Source: JAEUKA01 sp044228505 (GTDB lineage: Bacteria; Myxococcota_A; Polyangia; Palsa-1104; JAEUJZ01). Taken from it: a stretch of DNA of 64,000 nt. The notes under the pieces are model-generated. The model had not been told where the DNA came from and ran no database searches. It saw only the letters and a program-made list of their open reading frames with translations. The translations under genes and the position numbers were made by a program. Positions 1-8,623 of this stretch are shown here, in pieces (position 1 is the first letter of the stretch; every line of letters begins with the position of its first letter). The DNA lies in the NCBI GenBank assembly GCA_044228505.1, contig JBGAUT010000008.1, positions 124,001 to 188,000 on the forward strand, read 5' to 3'.

Positions 1-12
1 CCGACGTCGGTG

Positions 13-876
13 TCAAGAGTCTTTCCCAACTCCGGTGAGCTGGGCACTGACTTGCCACAGCCGCTTTGCGACTTCCGGATCCCGTGCTTCGGGGGACGGT
101 TCGACGGCTTTGCAGTCGGAAAAATACTGACCCGAGATGCCTTCGACCGCTGGGCTGGTGGCCAGAAAAATGGTGGTTTCGGCACCTTTTTCCGGAGTTC
201 GAGCAAACGACGAATACAGCTTGATCAAGAAGCTCATCAGTCCGCGGTTGTTTTTGCCAAAGCCGGTCGAAACCACACCGGGATGCAGGCAGTTGCTGGT
301 CACGCCTGTGCCGCTGAGTCGTCGCGACAGTTCGGCGGAAAATAGAATGTTAGCGAGCTTGGACTGACTGTAGGCGGACCAGCCACCGTACGACTGCTTC
401 GATTGCAGGTCGTCGAAACGAATGGTGCCGCGGACATGAGCCCGCGACGCGACATGAACGACGCGAGCCGGTGCGCTTTTTTTCAATACGTCGAGGAGTA
501 GATTGGTCAGCAAGAAATAGCCCAGGTGATTGAGCGCCAGCGTCATCTCCAAGCCATCGACGGACTCCTTACGGTCCATAAAGATCGCGCCGGCATTGTT
601 AATGAGCAGATGTAGTCGATCGTGACGAGCCAGAAACTCCGCCGCAGCGCGTCTGACCTCGGCCTGGCTGGATAGGTCGGCGATGATCAGCTCGACGTTT
701 GGGTTGCCGGCGGCGCGAATCTCATCGGCTAGGTCGCGACCGCGTTGTCCGTCACGAACCACCAGGACCAGATTCGCTCCCAGTTTGGCGATCGCGAGCG
801 TCGCCGCCTTGCCAATTCCTTGCGTCGGCCCAGTGATGAGACAAGTTTTTCCGCTCAAATTTGGACTGTGTGCCAT
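13..876 (-). CDS. Short-chain dehydrogenase/reductase (retinol dehydrogenase-like SDR)
   Basis: A 287-residue classical SDR, probably a cytoplasmic NADP(H)-dependent oxidoreductase of small lipophilic carbonyls or alcohols. Seen: the nucleotide-binding Gly motif TGPTQGIG at residues 15-22, NNAG at 93-96, and a catalytic Ser-Tyr-Lys set at Ser144, Tyr169 and Lys173 (YSQSKLAN). The GxxxGIG with Arg41 after beta-2 and the SKLANILF helix resemble the retinol dehydrogenase 11-14 / protochlorophyllide reductase branch. The length is normal for the family. It is followed upstream by an MFS transporter on the same strand, separated by about 30 bp, so co-transcription is possible. The substrate cannot be told from sequence. 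Confidence 0.9.
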   Translation of the reverse strand: MAHSPNLSGKTCLITGPTQGIGKAATLAIAKLGANLVLVVRDGQRGRDLADEIRAAGNPNVELIIADLSSQAEVRRAAAEFLARHDRLHLLINNAGAIFMDRKESVDGLEMTLALNHLGYFLLTNLLLDVLKKSAPARVVHVASRAHVRGTIRFDDLQSKQSYGGWSAYSQSKLANILFSAELSRRLSGTGVTSNCLHPGVVSTGFGKNNRGLMSFLIKLYSSFARTPEKGAETTIFLATSPAVEGISGQYFSDCKAVEPSPEARDPEVAKRLWQVSAQLTGVGKDS

Positions 877-907
877 GGGTCTACCTTCGATTGCACGCGT
901 GGGCCGA

Positions 908-2131
908 TTAGAATGTCGAATCGCGCTCTAGGAAGGCAAGCTCACGGTGATACGTCTCGGGCAGCGACCACAGCGCAAACACCGCCAGCGCGACACAGCC
1001 GAGGCCGAGCAGCCGCACCGTTTCAATCGTTCCAAGTGACGGTGTCATTCGCTGATACAGCAAACTCAGTGGAATCACCGACGCACGCACGAGATTCGGC
1101 ACGGTGGTTGCGACCGTCGCCCGCAGGTTGGTGCCAAACTGCTCCGCCGCCGTCGTCACTAGCACCGCCCAATAACCAGTCGACAGGCCAAGCCCAAAGC
1201 AGACCACGTAGTACATCGCGGGGCTGAGTTCGCGCAGGCGCAGCAGCACCACCAACCCCACGACCAGCACGGACAAGGACAGCATCATCGCCCGACGTCG
1301 ACTACGCAGATACTGCGACAGTAGACCGCACAGCAGATCGCCAATCGCCACGCCTACATACGAATACAGCACCGCTCGCGACGCAGTCACCCCGTTGGTG
1401 CCGAGCGAGGTAGCCAGCTCCGGGGCAAAGGCGATGAGGATGCCAGCCACGAACCAAACCGGCAGACCGATCAACAGCAGCTTGAGAAAGCGATTCCGAC
1501 GGGACGCACTCGCGAGCAAGAGCCCGAGGCTGCCTCGTTTGACGGCTTGCTGCTGGGAATCGATAAACACCGCTGGCTCGGTTAGCGTCACACGCAGCGA
1601 CAGCAAGATGAGGCCTGCACCACCGCCGATGAAGTAACAGGTTCGCCACGACAGGTACTCGGCGAGCAGGGCCGCCACCACGCCTCCGCACAGACCGAAG
1701 CCAGCGACCACCGTCGTGCCGAGTCCTCGTCGATTCTGCGGTAGGGTTTCGCTGACCAGCGTCACGGCCGCACCAAGCTCTCCAGCGAGGCCAAGTCCAG
1801 CAAGGAATCGACAGACCGCATACGCTTCGACCGAGCTGACCATCCCGTTGGCCATCGTACCGATTGAATAGAGCAGGATCGAACCGTAGAGCGCACGTAG
1901 CCGACCCAAACGATCGCCGAGAATGCCCCACACAAACGCACCGATGAGCACCCCCACCATCTGGGCATTCATCAGGCGCATCCCGCACTGCAGTGAGTTG
2001 GCGCTGGCCACGCCGAGATCCCGCAGGCTCGGCTGCCTTACCACGTTGAAAAGAAAGAGATCGAGGATGTCGACGAAGTAACCGAGCGCTGAGACGACAA
2101 CCACCCGCCGGGCTCGCTGCATGGGCGGCAA
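908..2131 (-). CDS. MFS transporter
   Basis: A 407-residue integral inner-membrane protein with about 12 hydrophobic segments. The loop between TM2 and TM3 carries the major facilitator signature in the form GDRLGRLRALYGS (near residue 70), and a second-half equivalent is weaker. The start resembles sugar/aromatic-acid:proton symporters (GYFVDILDLFLFNV, with the acidic residue in TM1 typical of that branch). TM4-TM5 contain the RFLAGLGLAGELGAAVTLVSE segment common in metabolite:H+ symporters. It probably moves a small organic anion, but the substrate is not determinable. It lies just upstream of the SDR gene in the same direction. Confidence 0.85.
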   Translation of the reverse strand: MPPMQRARRVVVVSALGYFVDILDLFLFNVVRQPSLRDLGVASANSLQCGMRLMNAQMVGVLIGAFVWGILGDRLGRLRALYGSILLYSIGTMANGMVSSVEAYAVCRFLAGLGLAGELGAAVTLVSETLPQNRRGLGTTVVAGFGLCGGVVAALLAEYLSWRTCYFIGGGAGLILLSLRVTLTEPAVFIDSQQQAVKRGSLGLLLASASRRNRFLKLLLIGLPVWFVAGILIAFAPELATSLGTNGVTASRAVLYSYVGVAIGDLLCGLLSQYLRSRRRAMMLSLSVLVVGLVVLLRLRELSPAMYYVVCFGLGLSTGYWAVLVTTAAEQFGTNLRATVATTVPNLVRASVIPLSLLYQRMTPSLGTIETVRLLGLGCVALAVFALWSLPETYHRELAFLERDSTF

Positions 2132-2179
2132 GTATGGGCAAGTTGTCGCGGCGGGGGAAGAAAAGACAGGCGAGGCTAG

Positions 2180-4099
2180 CTAGTTCGACGTGCCGCCGCT
2201 GGTGCAGTCGGGGAGGTGGAACTCGACACGGCGATTTTTGCCCCAGCCAGCGGGAGTATTCGGCGCGATCGGCTTCTCTTGACCGTAGGCCTTACCCTCA
2301 AGACGACCCTCTTCGATGCCGCTCTTGATCAGCCACTTGCGAACACTGACCACGCGACGCTCCGACAGATCCTGGTTGTAGGTCTTGCAGGTCTTGCGGA
2401 ACTTGGCCGGGCACTGCGTGTCGGTGTGCCCTTCGATGCGGAGTCGCTTGATGTTTGGCGACGCCTTGAGCGCATCGGACACGGCGGTCAGCACCTTACT
2501 ACTGGCCTTTTCGTTGATGATGTCGCTATTGGGCTTGAACTGGATCGGTTGCAAGATCACCAGTTGGCAGCCACGAATCTCGACGGAGCTTGGGCAACCG
2601 TGGCGCTTCTTATCCAGGTTTGGCGCGCCAGCCTTGTCCGGACAAGCGTCATCGGCGTCTGGGATCTGATCGTGGTCTTTGTCAGCCATCGGACAGCCGG
2701 GACGGTTCGGATCGGGGCTCGCGCCAGCCGGCTCGAACAGACACTGATCGACCGGATCGAGCACACCATCCTTATCGCTGTCGGTCGCTGGACAGCCAAG
2801 GCGGGCCGGATCTGGGGACGTTCCTTGCGGCTCTGATGGGCACTGATCGTTGCGATCAGGCACACCGTCTCCGTCACGATCGGGCTCCGGCTGCGGTTTT
2901 TCGGGCAGCGGGCAGCCTAAGCGATCTGGATCGGGTGTAGCCCCCTTCGATAGATCCGGACAGAGATCGGCCTTATCGGGCACACCATCGCCATCTCGAT
3001 CGAGCTCGACCGGGCAGCCGTGCTTCTTCGGATCGCGACTAGCGACACCACGCTCCGTCGGACAAGCATCGTACTTGTCGATAATGCCGTCTCCATCACC
3101 GTCCGGCTCATGCTTGGTCGTCGGTGCATAAGCCACCCGGAGCAACCCTCGAACATCGGGCGTTCCTGGCTGGCGCACAAAGCCCAGCCCGACCGCAGCC
3201 CCGACCTGGATCATGTCCTTGATGTTGTAGTGCCCGGTGATCAGCGTTTCGAGACTGGTGCCATAGCGAGAGAAGCTGTCCTTGCCCGCCAGCGCCGAGG
3301 CAAACAGCAGCTCGGGACCAACCGCAAACCGTCGCTGCTGATCGTAGTACATGCCCCGCAAGCCCAGCTGAAGCTCGGATGCGGCCCGTCCTGTCTCGAT
3401 GCCGGTCCACTCCTGCGGGAGCTTGGTTTGAGCCTCAGGACGGATGAACGCTCCGAGACTGCCCGACCACATCAGCTTGCGCCACACGCCGGCAAAAACG
3501 ACCTTGGGCAAGGCGCGCACCGACTGATCGCTAACGATCGACGGGAGCGAGTCGGTGATGCCACGCAGCGGGATCCACAAGTCGAGTCCCGCGCTCACGG
3601 ACCACGTGCTCTTACCCGGCTGTCCATAAATCCTAGCGAGAGCCCCAATCCGAGGATCTCCCACGGAGAAGCTGCCCTCGCCGGGATTCTTGTCGATCAG
3701 CGAGCCTTGACTGAGCATCACCACCGGCAGCGAGGCCGTGACAAGCACTCGATCCAGAAACGAGCCCGCCACGTCGAGGTGCCCAATCATCTGGTGAGTC
3801 ACCAGCGACTGAGTCTGCGTAAACCCAGCGCTGTCCTTATATCCAAGGACCAGCGGCTGGTGGGCATAGTTAAGAGTCAGTCCAACAGCAAAATGCCGGG
3901 TCGACGAATACCACGGATGCTCGACCGCGAACGACCACTCGCCGGCGGCGGTCGGCTCGTACCGATTGAGCTGATAACCCAGGTTGGGCTGAGACTGGGC
4001 GTTGGCATCCGCCCCTGCAGCAAGGGCGAGAGCCAGAAAAGCAAAGATCGAGCGTTGCAAAAGAGGTCGCACAGCTTCCCTCCATATCCTTAAAGGCAC
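2180..4099 (-). CDS. OmpA-family outer-membrane protein with thrombospondin type 3 repeats
   Basis: A 639-residue secreted protein starting at a GTG, with a signal peptide ending near residue 35 (ADANA-QS). Residues about 40-330 are aromatic and alternating, as in an outer-membrane beta-barrel. Residues about 335-500 hold five Ca-binding TSP3 repeats of the form DxDGDGxxDxxDxCP followed by DPxxxGCP. The C-terminus (about 515-630) is an OmpA/MotB peptidoglycan-binding domain with IEGHTD and the NRRVEF ending. Myxobacteria carry many proteins of this design, which tie the outer membrane to the cell wall. Four Cys pairs in the repeats suggest disulfides. It is followed upstream by another envelope gene on the same strand, 49 bp away. 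Confidence 0.9.
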   Translation of the reverse strand: MPLRIWREAVRPLLQRSIFAFLALALAAGADANAQSQPNLGYQLNRYEPTAAGEWSFAVEHPWYSSTRHFAVGLTLNYAHQPLVLGYKDSAGFTQTQSLVTHQMIGHLDVAGSFLDRVLVTASLPVVMLSQGSLIDKNPGEGSFSVGDPRIGALARIYGQPGKSTWSVSAGLDLWIPLRGITDSLPSIVSDQSVRALPKVVFAGVWRKLMWSGSLGAFIRPEAQTKLPQEWTGIETGRAASELQLGLRGMYYDQQRRFAVGPELLFASALAGKDSFSRYGTSLETLITGHYNIKDMIQVGAAVGLGFVRQPGTPDVRGLLRVAYAPTTKHEPDGDGDGIIDKYDACPTERGVASRDPKKHGCPVELDRDGDGVPDKADLCPDLSKGATPDPDRLGCPLPEKPQPEPDRDGDGVPDRNDQCPSEPQGTSPDPARLGCPATDSDKDGVLDPVDQCLFEPAGASPDPNRPGCPMADKDHDQIPDADDACPDKAGAPNLDKKRHGCPSSVEIRGCQLVILQPIQFKPNSDIINEKASSKVLTAVSDALKASPNIKRLRIEGHTDTQCPAKFRKTCKTYNQDLSERRVVSVRKWLIKSGIEEGRLEGKAYGQEKPIAPNTPAGWGKNRRVEFHLPDCTSGGTSN

Positions 4100-4148
4100 C
4101 GAGCCACCGACGGACAGGTGGCGCGCTTAGTAATCCTCGTGCGGGTCG

Positions 4149-6590
4149 TTAGTGGTTCGCTTGGCCTCGGCGACGCTGCCGGAAAAGACCAAGCAGCGAC
4201 AGCAGTACCCCTGCGAGCAATCCAGACAGGCCACTTGCCGAACCGCTCCCTGAGGTGGAGCATCCCAGGCCACCACCCGCCACGCGCAGCACACCGAGTT
4301 CGGTTGTCTCGACAACGGTGTTGTCGCCGGGGTTCGGGTCGACCGAGCTATCCGATGCCACCGTTGCGGTGATGGTCACCGATGGAGGATCAGATACCGG
4401 AGTACCACTCGGCAGCACCGTCACCGTCACCACCTGCGTCGAGTCTCCTGGCTGGAACGGACGGTAGCGCAGGCAGCTAACTTTCTGATCGACTAGTGAG
4501 CAGCGCCAGCCGGGCTGGGCCGTCAGTTTGTCGACGAACGCACCGCGCTGAACTTCGAAGGTGACCCGGAGTGGACCTGGGTCAGCCACTCCGCTCTGAT
4601 TCTTGATCGATACTGCGTACACGAGCGGCGTGTCCTGTCGGGCAGCTTGTGGCTCATGTTGGACCGCAACCGACAGATCGATCGCCGGTTTCGGACACAG
4701 GTGCGTCACAACGTCGCAGGAACGGCCTCCGCAGTCCGCGTCCGTATTGCAGCCACAGAAGCCCGGCGCAATACACTGGTTGCCCGGACCAGAGGCAATG
4801 CACGCGGAAGAAGTGCCAGAGCTGCACTGCACGCACTTGTTCATCGCCGAGCAGACCTCGGTGCCACCGGGAGTGCCTTGGCAATCCGCATTCGTCGCGC
4901 AAACGTCGGTGCAGCGCGGCATGGCTCCACTTCTGTCACAGACGGGAGCTCCGAGGCTACAGTCGTCGTTGGTCACGCACGGAGGAACCACCACAATCGT
5001 CGGCGCGTTGGGAGTTACTCCATTTCCAGATGGGAAGGAGATCGGCCCAGAGCTGGCTCCGCCGACCGGAGTGGTAGTGGTGTTGCTCTGCAGCGGCAGT
5101 TCCCCGGCAGCGCGATCGTCGATTCGCACCTGATACTTCACTACCACCGGCGGATCGGTCGGATCGATGGTTCCGCCCTTGGTGGCTGTCGCGCCCTTGC
5201 CGATTCGAATTCGCAGCGTACCCGTCAGAGGATCCCACTCGACCTGATCGTCACCGGGTTTGTCGGTCTTGCTCCCATTGAGACTGGTATCGGCACCGAC
5301 GTACATTCGCACCGTCTCGGGTACGTATGACAGCCCGGGTGGCAGCTTCTGCTCAATGATGATATCCCCACCGGGCGCGTCACCAATGTTGCGGCTGGTC
5401 GAGGTGAACTCGATGATGTCGCCCGGCTTGGTGCTCACGCCCTGGGGATAAGTCAGGATCGTCTCGATGATCGGCTTGGTGCTGGCAATCGACGTCGCCA
5501 CCACACCAAGGAGCACGATGTCCTCCTTGGTGGACTCAAGGACCATCGTCGCTTGGGTGTCGTTTGCCTTCAGGTACGGCGAGACGTCGACGACATCGAG
5601 ATCGAGTCCGATCAAGCTGCCCGGCTCACCGCTCATCTGCGGCATGTCCCCAACCTGCGTATATGGTTGGCCCAAGTAGGTGCGCGTGCTGTTAAAGAAG
5701 TTGTTGTCTGAGCCAGTCGTGCCATCGACCAATCGCGTGCCATTGAAGCTCAGCGAGTCGCCGTCGTAGTCGTGGTCACCGTCGTACGCAACGGTGGCGA
5801 GCTTGGCATCAATTTTGGTGCCCATCGGGACGCGGAAGCCCGATAGGTTCACCATGGTCTTGGTGCCACCGACGACGCCCGTCAGTCCGTCCCACAGCGT
5901 CAGGTTGCGGATCGGCACTCCGTCCTTTTGATAAAAGACCACGATCGACCAGGTCGCGTAATTGACGTCGGAGTTGGTGTTGACCGCTGGCATCCGCGGC
6001 ACACCAGTCACTCGGTACGGACCCGACCCGTACTGCTGAAGGAGTCCGGTGATATCGGCAGAGGACTGATAGCTCTTGCCGCCGATGTAGTTGCGCTCGA
6101 TATCCGCCGTAGCGGCAACGACCATCCGGGGCGGCTGACCAGGTCGCTCGAGCGTCACTTTGCCGTCTGGAGGACTGCTTTCCTCATAGGTGCCGGCCCA
6201 ATAGAGCCGCGCATAGGTCACCTTGGCCCCGTCGGGAAGGTTCAGCACCGCAGTGGTCCGTGCGTCAGGAACCTTGACATCAATGCTGGCGCTCGCGCCT
6301 CCGCCGCCACCGGAATCGTCACGCCACCAGACATCCGCCGAAGAGTCCTCGATGTTGGTACCGCAGTTTGCGACATCCACCGTCCCGACGATCGGCTTGG
6401 GAATCCCCGGTCGACAGTCGAAACCGAGGGTATTGCCCAGCAGGATCATGTCTCCACGCTGGTCAATCTGGTAACGCAGCTTCGGTTCTGCCTCGGCAGC
6501 TCCGAAGGAGAAATAGGCCAGCGCTGACAAGGCGGTTGCAAGCGGCAGTCTCGCTGAGCGGCGACGGCCAAACCGTTCAAGAAACTTCAT
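4149..6590 (-). CDS. Cell-surface protein with DUF11-like domains and MYXO-CTERM-like C-terminal anchor
   Basis: An 813-residue exported protein with a signal peptide ending near residue 34 (GAAEAE). The N-terminal half is a beta-rich region with DARTTAVLNLPDGAKVTYARLYWAGTY-type sequence seen in bacterial adhesin-like surface proteins. Near residues 370-510 there is a DUF11-like repeat (GDIIEFTSTSRNIGDAPGGDIIIEQKLPPGL). A Cys-rich Eukaryotic-EGF-like stretch lies at about 540-640 and a second DUF11-like domain at about 645-770. The last 40 residues show a Gly-Cys, a hydrophobic helix and an Arg cluster (RQRRRG), the three-part layout of MYXO-CTERM sorting signals cut by myxosortase. The start is supported by a strong AAGGAGG Shine-Dalgarno at 6597-6603. 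Confidence 0.8.
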   Translation of the reverse strand: MKFLERFGRRRSARLPLATALSALAYFSFGAAEAEPKLRYQIDQRGDMILLGNTLGFDCRPGIPKPIVGTVDVANCGTNIEDSSADVWWRDDSGGGGGASASIDVKVPDARTTAVLNLPDGAKVTYARLYWAGTYEESSPPDGKVTLERPGQPPRMVVAATADIERNYIGGKSYQSSADITGLLQQYGSGPYRVTGVPRMPAVNTNSDVNYATWSIVVFYQKDGVPIRNLTLWDGLTGVVGGTKTMVNLSGFRVPMGTKIDAKLATVAYDGDHDYDGDSLSFNGTRLVDGTTGSDNNFFNSTRTYLGQPYTQVGDMPQMSGEPGSLIGLDLDVVDVSPYLKANDTQATMVLESTKEDIVLLGVVATSIASTKPIIETILTYPQGVSTKPGDIIEFTSTSRNIGDAPGGDIIIEQKLPPGLSYVPETVRMYVGADTSLNGSKTDKPGDDQVEWDPLTGTLRIRIGKGATATKGGTIDPTDPPVVVKYQVRIDDRAAGELPLQSNTTTTPVGGASSGPISFPSGNGVTPNAPTIVVVPPCVTNDDCSLGAPVCDRSGAMPRCTDVCATNADCQGTPGGTEVCSAMNKCVQCSSGTSSACIASGPGNQCIAPGFCGCNTDADCGGRSCDVVTHLCPKPAIDLSVAVQHEPQAARQDTPLVYAVSIKNQSGVADPGPLRVTFEVQRGAFVDKLTAQPGWRCSLVDQKVSCLRYRPFQPGDSTQVVTVTVLPSGTPVSDPPSVTITATVASDSSVDPNPGDNTVVETTELGVLRVAGGGLGCSTSGSGSASGLSGLLAGVLLSLLGLFRQRRRGQANH

Positions 6591-6968
6591 AAAGAGCCTC
6601 CTTCAGGCGCAAGCGATAGATTTGGTCCATGATATGTCTGCGTATTTTTGTAAATCAAAACACATAAAACACGCAATTTAAAAAACCTTTTTCGACAAGC
6701 GATACCGTGACTTAGCGGGCTCTCGGATCTGACTTTTCCGACGATAATTTGGGAAAATTACCGCACCCCAAGTCCGACGAGGGCTCCCACCAAGAGTATC
6801 AGTGATCTTTTCTGAAGTTTCGAATCCTACAATTTGGCTAGTGATTGCCCCAAGGTAGGAGGACATCGGGAAAATAGGGATGCCGTCGAAAATCGAACGA
6901 CTATGGCGGCAGGCACGAACGTGCGAGAGGACGAGCGACGGCCAACAAGGCGCGGACCGCAGTGATAG
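6591..6968. other. Intergenic region, 378 bp, no gene seen
   Basis: Contains the putative promoter and ribosome-binding site of the surface protein at its left end and an AT-rich patch at about 6640-6690. The short open frames here have no codon bias or homology I recognise. No tRNA or clear terminator was seen. Confidence 0.6.
6597..6658 (-). promoter_or_regulatory. Shine-Dalgarno and candidate sigma-70-like promoter of the DUF11 surface protein
   Basis: Minus strand: TTGATT (plus coordinates 6653-6658), an 18-bp spacer, then TATCAT (6629-6634), in an AT-rich stretch. This is followed by AAGGAGG (6597-6603) seven bases before the ATG. The ribosome site is clear; the promoter is a pattern match only. 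Confidence 0.45.
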
Positions 6969-8030
6969 CTAGCGTGCCGAGGCGGCGCGACGACGACGGA
7001 GCATGAGGAAAAGCGACAAGACAAGCAGCGCAGCCGGCGGACGATCCGAGCGGCCTCGCCCAAGCTGACAATCGCAGTGGATTCCAGGCAGCGGACGACT
7101 CGGGCCTCCGTCCGTTGAAAGCGGCCCGTCGGTCGCACTGAAGTCGGCACTTGCTGAAGCGTCGATCGGCGTCGCGAGATCCCGAATCGGGCTCGCCATG
7201 TCGATCACAGGTGGACACAACGGCGTGCCATCCGACGAAAAACCATCCAGCGGAGAACTTGAAACCACCGTTCTCATTCGGCCAGTGCGCGTATCAATGA
7301 CAAAGTAGACCGAGTCACCCGGCATCACCGACGACGACACCTGCGCACTCGGCGTCGAGCATGGCGCGTAGGCAAAGCCGCTCGGCCCCAGCTCACGAGG
7401 TGCCGTCGCAGCTTGCTCCATCATCTTCCACTTCCAACCTGCCGCCAGCGCCTTGCTTGCCGTATGCCGGCCAACGAAAACTCCGGGCCGAAGCACTTGC
7501 AACTCGACCGCAGTCGCGTTCACGCCGACCAGGTTTTGGAAGTCTCCCACGGCGAACCAGCGCGGGCAGGCTCCATCGGGTGAGCGCGTCATCAGCGTGT
7601 CACCAAACGAGCGATTCCCGGGTGGCGAAGCATCGCTTGGGTCGGCGAGCGTGCGGGTGTCTAGATAGAAGCGAACCGGACGACTGACATCTGGTCGGAT
7701 GATGCGAAGGTTGCCGGTGTCGTTGCCCGTCGGGTTGCCAGCTCCGTCGCAGCTCCCTTGTTGTCCAAGCGCCACTGCCCAGACCCCTTGCGGCAGGATC
7801 TTGTATTCGAGCAGCGCTGTTGGATCGAGGCTCAGCTCCAGCGAGTAGATGCCATCGCCCGCTGACTCATCCACACCGACGCCATCATCTTTGAGCTGAG
7901 GACACTGATCGAGGTTCCAGCCCCCGAGCGCACTCTGGTTGCCGCAAATCTTTGGCTGCGCGAGCGCCGGACCTGCCCAAAGACACCCGACCAGGACCGT
8001 AGCTGCCAGCCCGAGCGATCGCCAGCGCAT
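6969..8030 (-). CDS. Exported protein with C-terminal Cys/TM/Arg sorting signal
   Basis: A 353-residue protein with a clean signal peptide (cleavage near AGPALA-QP, residue 24). The mature N-terminus (NQSALGGWNLDQCPQLKDDG...GIYSLELSL) resembles the X25/starch-binding-like beta-sandwich domains of secreted glycosidases, where GDGIYS and a stabilising WNxxxAP-like motif recur. I cannot assign a ligand. The C-terminus has an S/T/D/P-rich linker with DLATPIDAS, then CDCQLG, a hydrophobic segment and RRRR, which matches a MYXO-CTERM-like anchor. It starts only 6 bp after the stop of the biotin carrier gene, so both are probably on one transcript. Confidence 0.75.
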   Translation of the reverse strand: MRWRSLGLAATVLVGCLWAGPALAQPKICGNQSALGGWNLDQCPQLKDDGVGVDESAGDGIYSLELSLDPTALLEYKILPQGVWAVALGQQGSCDGAGNPTGNDTGNLRIIRPDVSRPVRFYLDTRTLADPSDASPPGNRSFGDTLMTRSPDGACPRWFAVGDFQNLVGVNATAVELQVLRPGVFVGRHTASKALAAGWKWKMMEQAATAPRELGPSGFAYAPCSTPSAQVSSSVMPGDSVYFVIDTRTGRMRTVVSSSPLDGFSSDGTPLCPPVIDMASPIRDLATPIDASASADFSATDGPLSTDGGPSRPLPGIHCDCQLGRGRSDRPPAALLVLSLFLMLRRRRAASAR

Positions 8031-8036
8031 GAACGA

Positions 8037-8588
8037 TCATCCAGTCTTGATTTGGAACAGTGCCTCGCCAAACTCGACGGGCCGTCCATTTTCCCCGAGG
8101 ATCGCAACCACCACGCCATCTACCTCGGACTCTAGCTCGTTCATGAGCTTCATCGCTTCAATGATGCACAGCGTCTGCCCCTTGCGAACACGCTGGCCGA
8201 CCTCGGTAAACGTCGGTGATTCGGGGCTGGCCGAGCGGTAGAACGTGCCGACGAGAGGTGCCGTGATCACGGTGATGCTCTTGTCGATAGGATTGGCCTT
8301 CCCGGTTGCCGGCGGCGGCGAGGAAGCCTGCACCGGTGCCACAGCCGTCACGATCGGAGCGGCCTGCACGATTGGAGCGGCCTGCACCACCTCGGTGCGA
8401 CGTCCACACAGCCGAAGCCGTTCGCCGGACGGCTGGGTAAGCTCCAGCTCCGACAGCTCGAAGTCCTTCATGACCTGCGCGAGCGAACGAATCGCCTCCA
8501 GGGTCAGCGTGCTATCGATACGGGCCGACTCGCTCGACAGTGTCGGTGAGTCGGTGGTGGATGGATCGGACGTCCTCTTGGTCGTCAT
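8037..8588 (-). CDS. accB: Biotin carboxyl carrier protein of acetyl-CoA carboxylase
   Basis: A 183-residue AccB. It carries covalently bound biotin between the carboxylase and carboxyltransferase of acetyl-CoA carboxylase, the first step of fatty-acid synthesis. Seen: an AccB-type N-terminal helix region with an ELTQPSGERLRLCG segment, an Ala/Pro/Val-rich linker containing a short repeat (VQAAPIV), and a lipoyl/biotinyl domain with EAMKLMNE, so Lys147 is the biotinylated residue. No accC is next to it, although accB-accC is the common arrangement. Instead it sits between a beta-barrel gene and a surface-protein gene. It could therefore also serve another biotin-dependent enzyme, but the N-terminal part favours AccB. 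Confidence 0.9.
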   Translation of the reverse strand: MTTKRTSDPSTTDSPTLSSESARIDSTLTLEAIRSLAQVMKDFELSELELTQPSGERLRLCGRRTEVVQAAPIVQAAPIVTAVAPVQASSPPPATGKANPIDKSITVITAPLVGTFYRSASPESPTFTEVGQRVRKGQTLCIIEAMKLMNELESEVDGVVVAILGENGRPVEFGEALFQIKTG

Positions 8589-8623
8589 GCGGTTCTCTCT
8601 TTGGAGGCTGCGATTATCGTCGA

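Noticed and set aside
3020..4093. Plus-strand 357-codon frame opposite the OmpA/TSP3 gene
   Set aside because: No domain; high Arg/His/Gln typical of a shadow frame; the minus-strand protein is clear.
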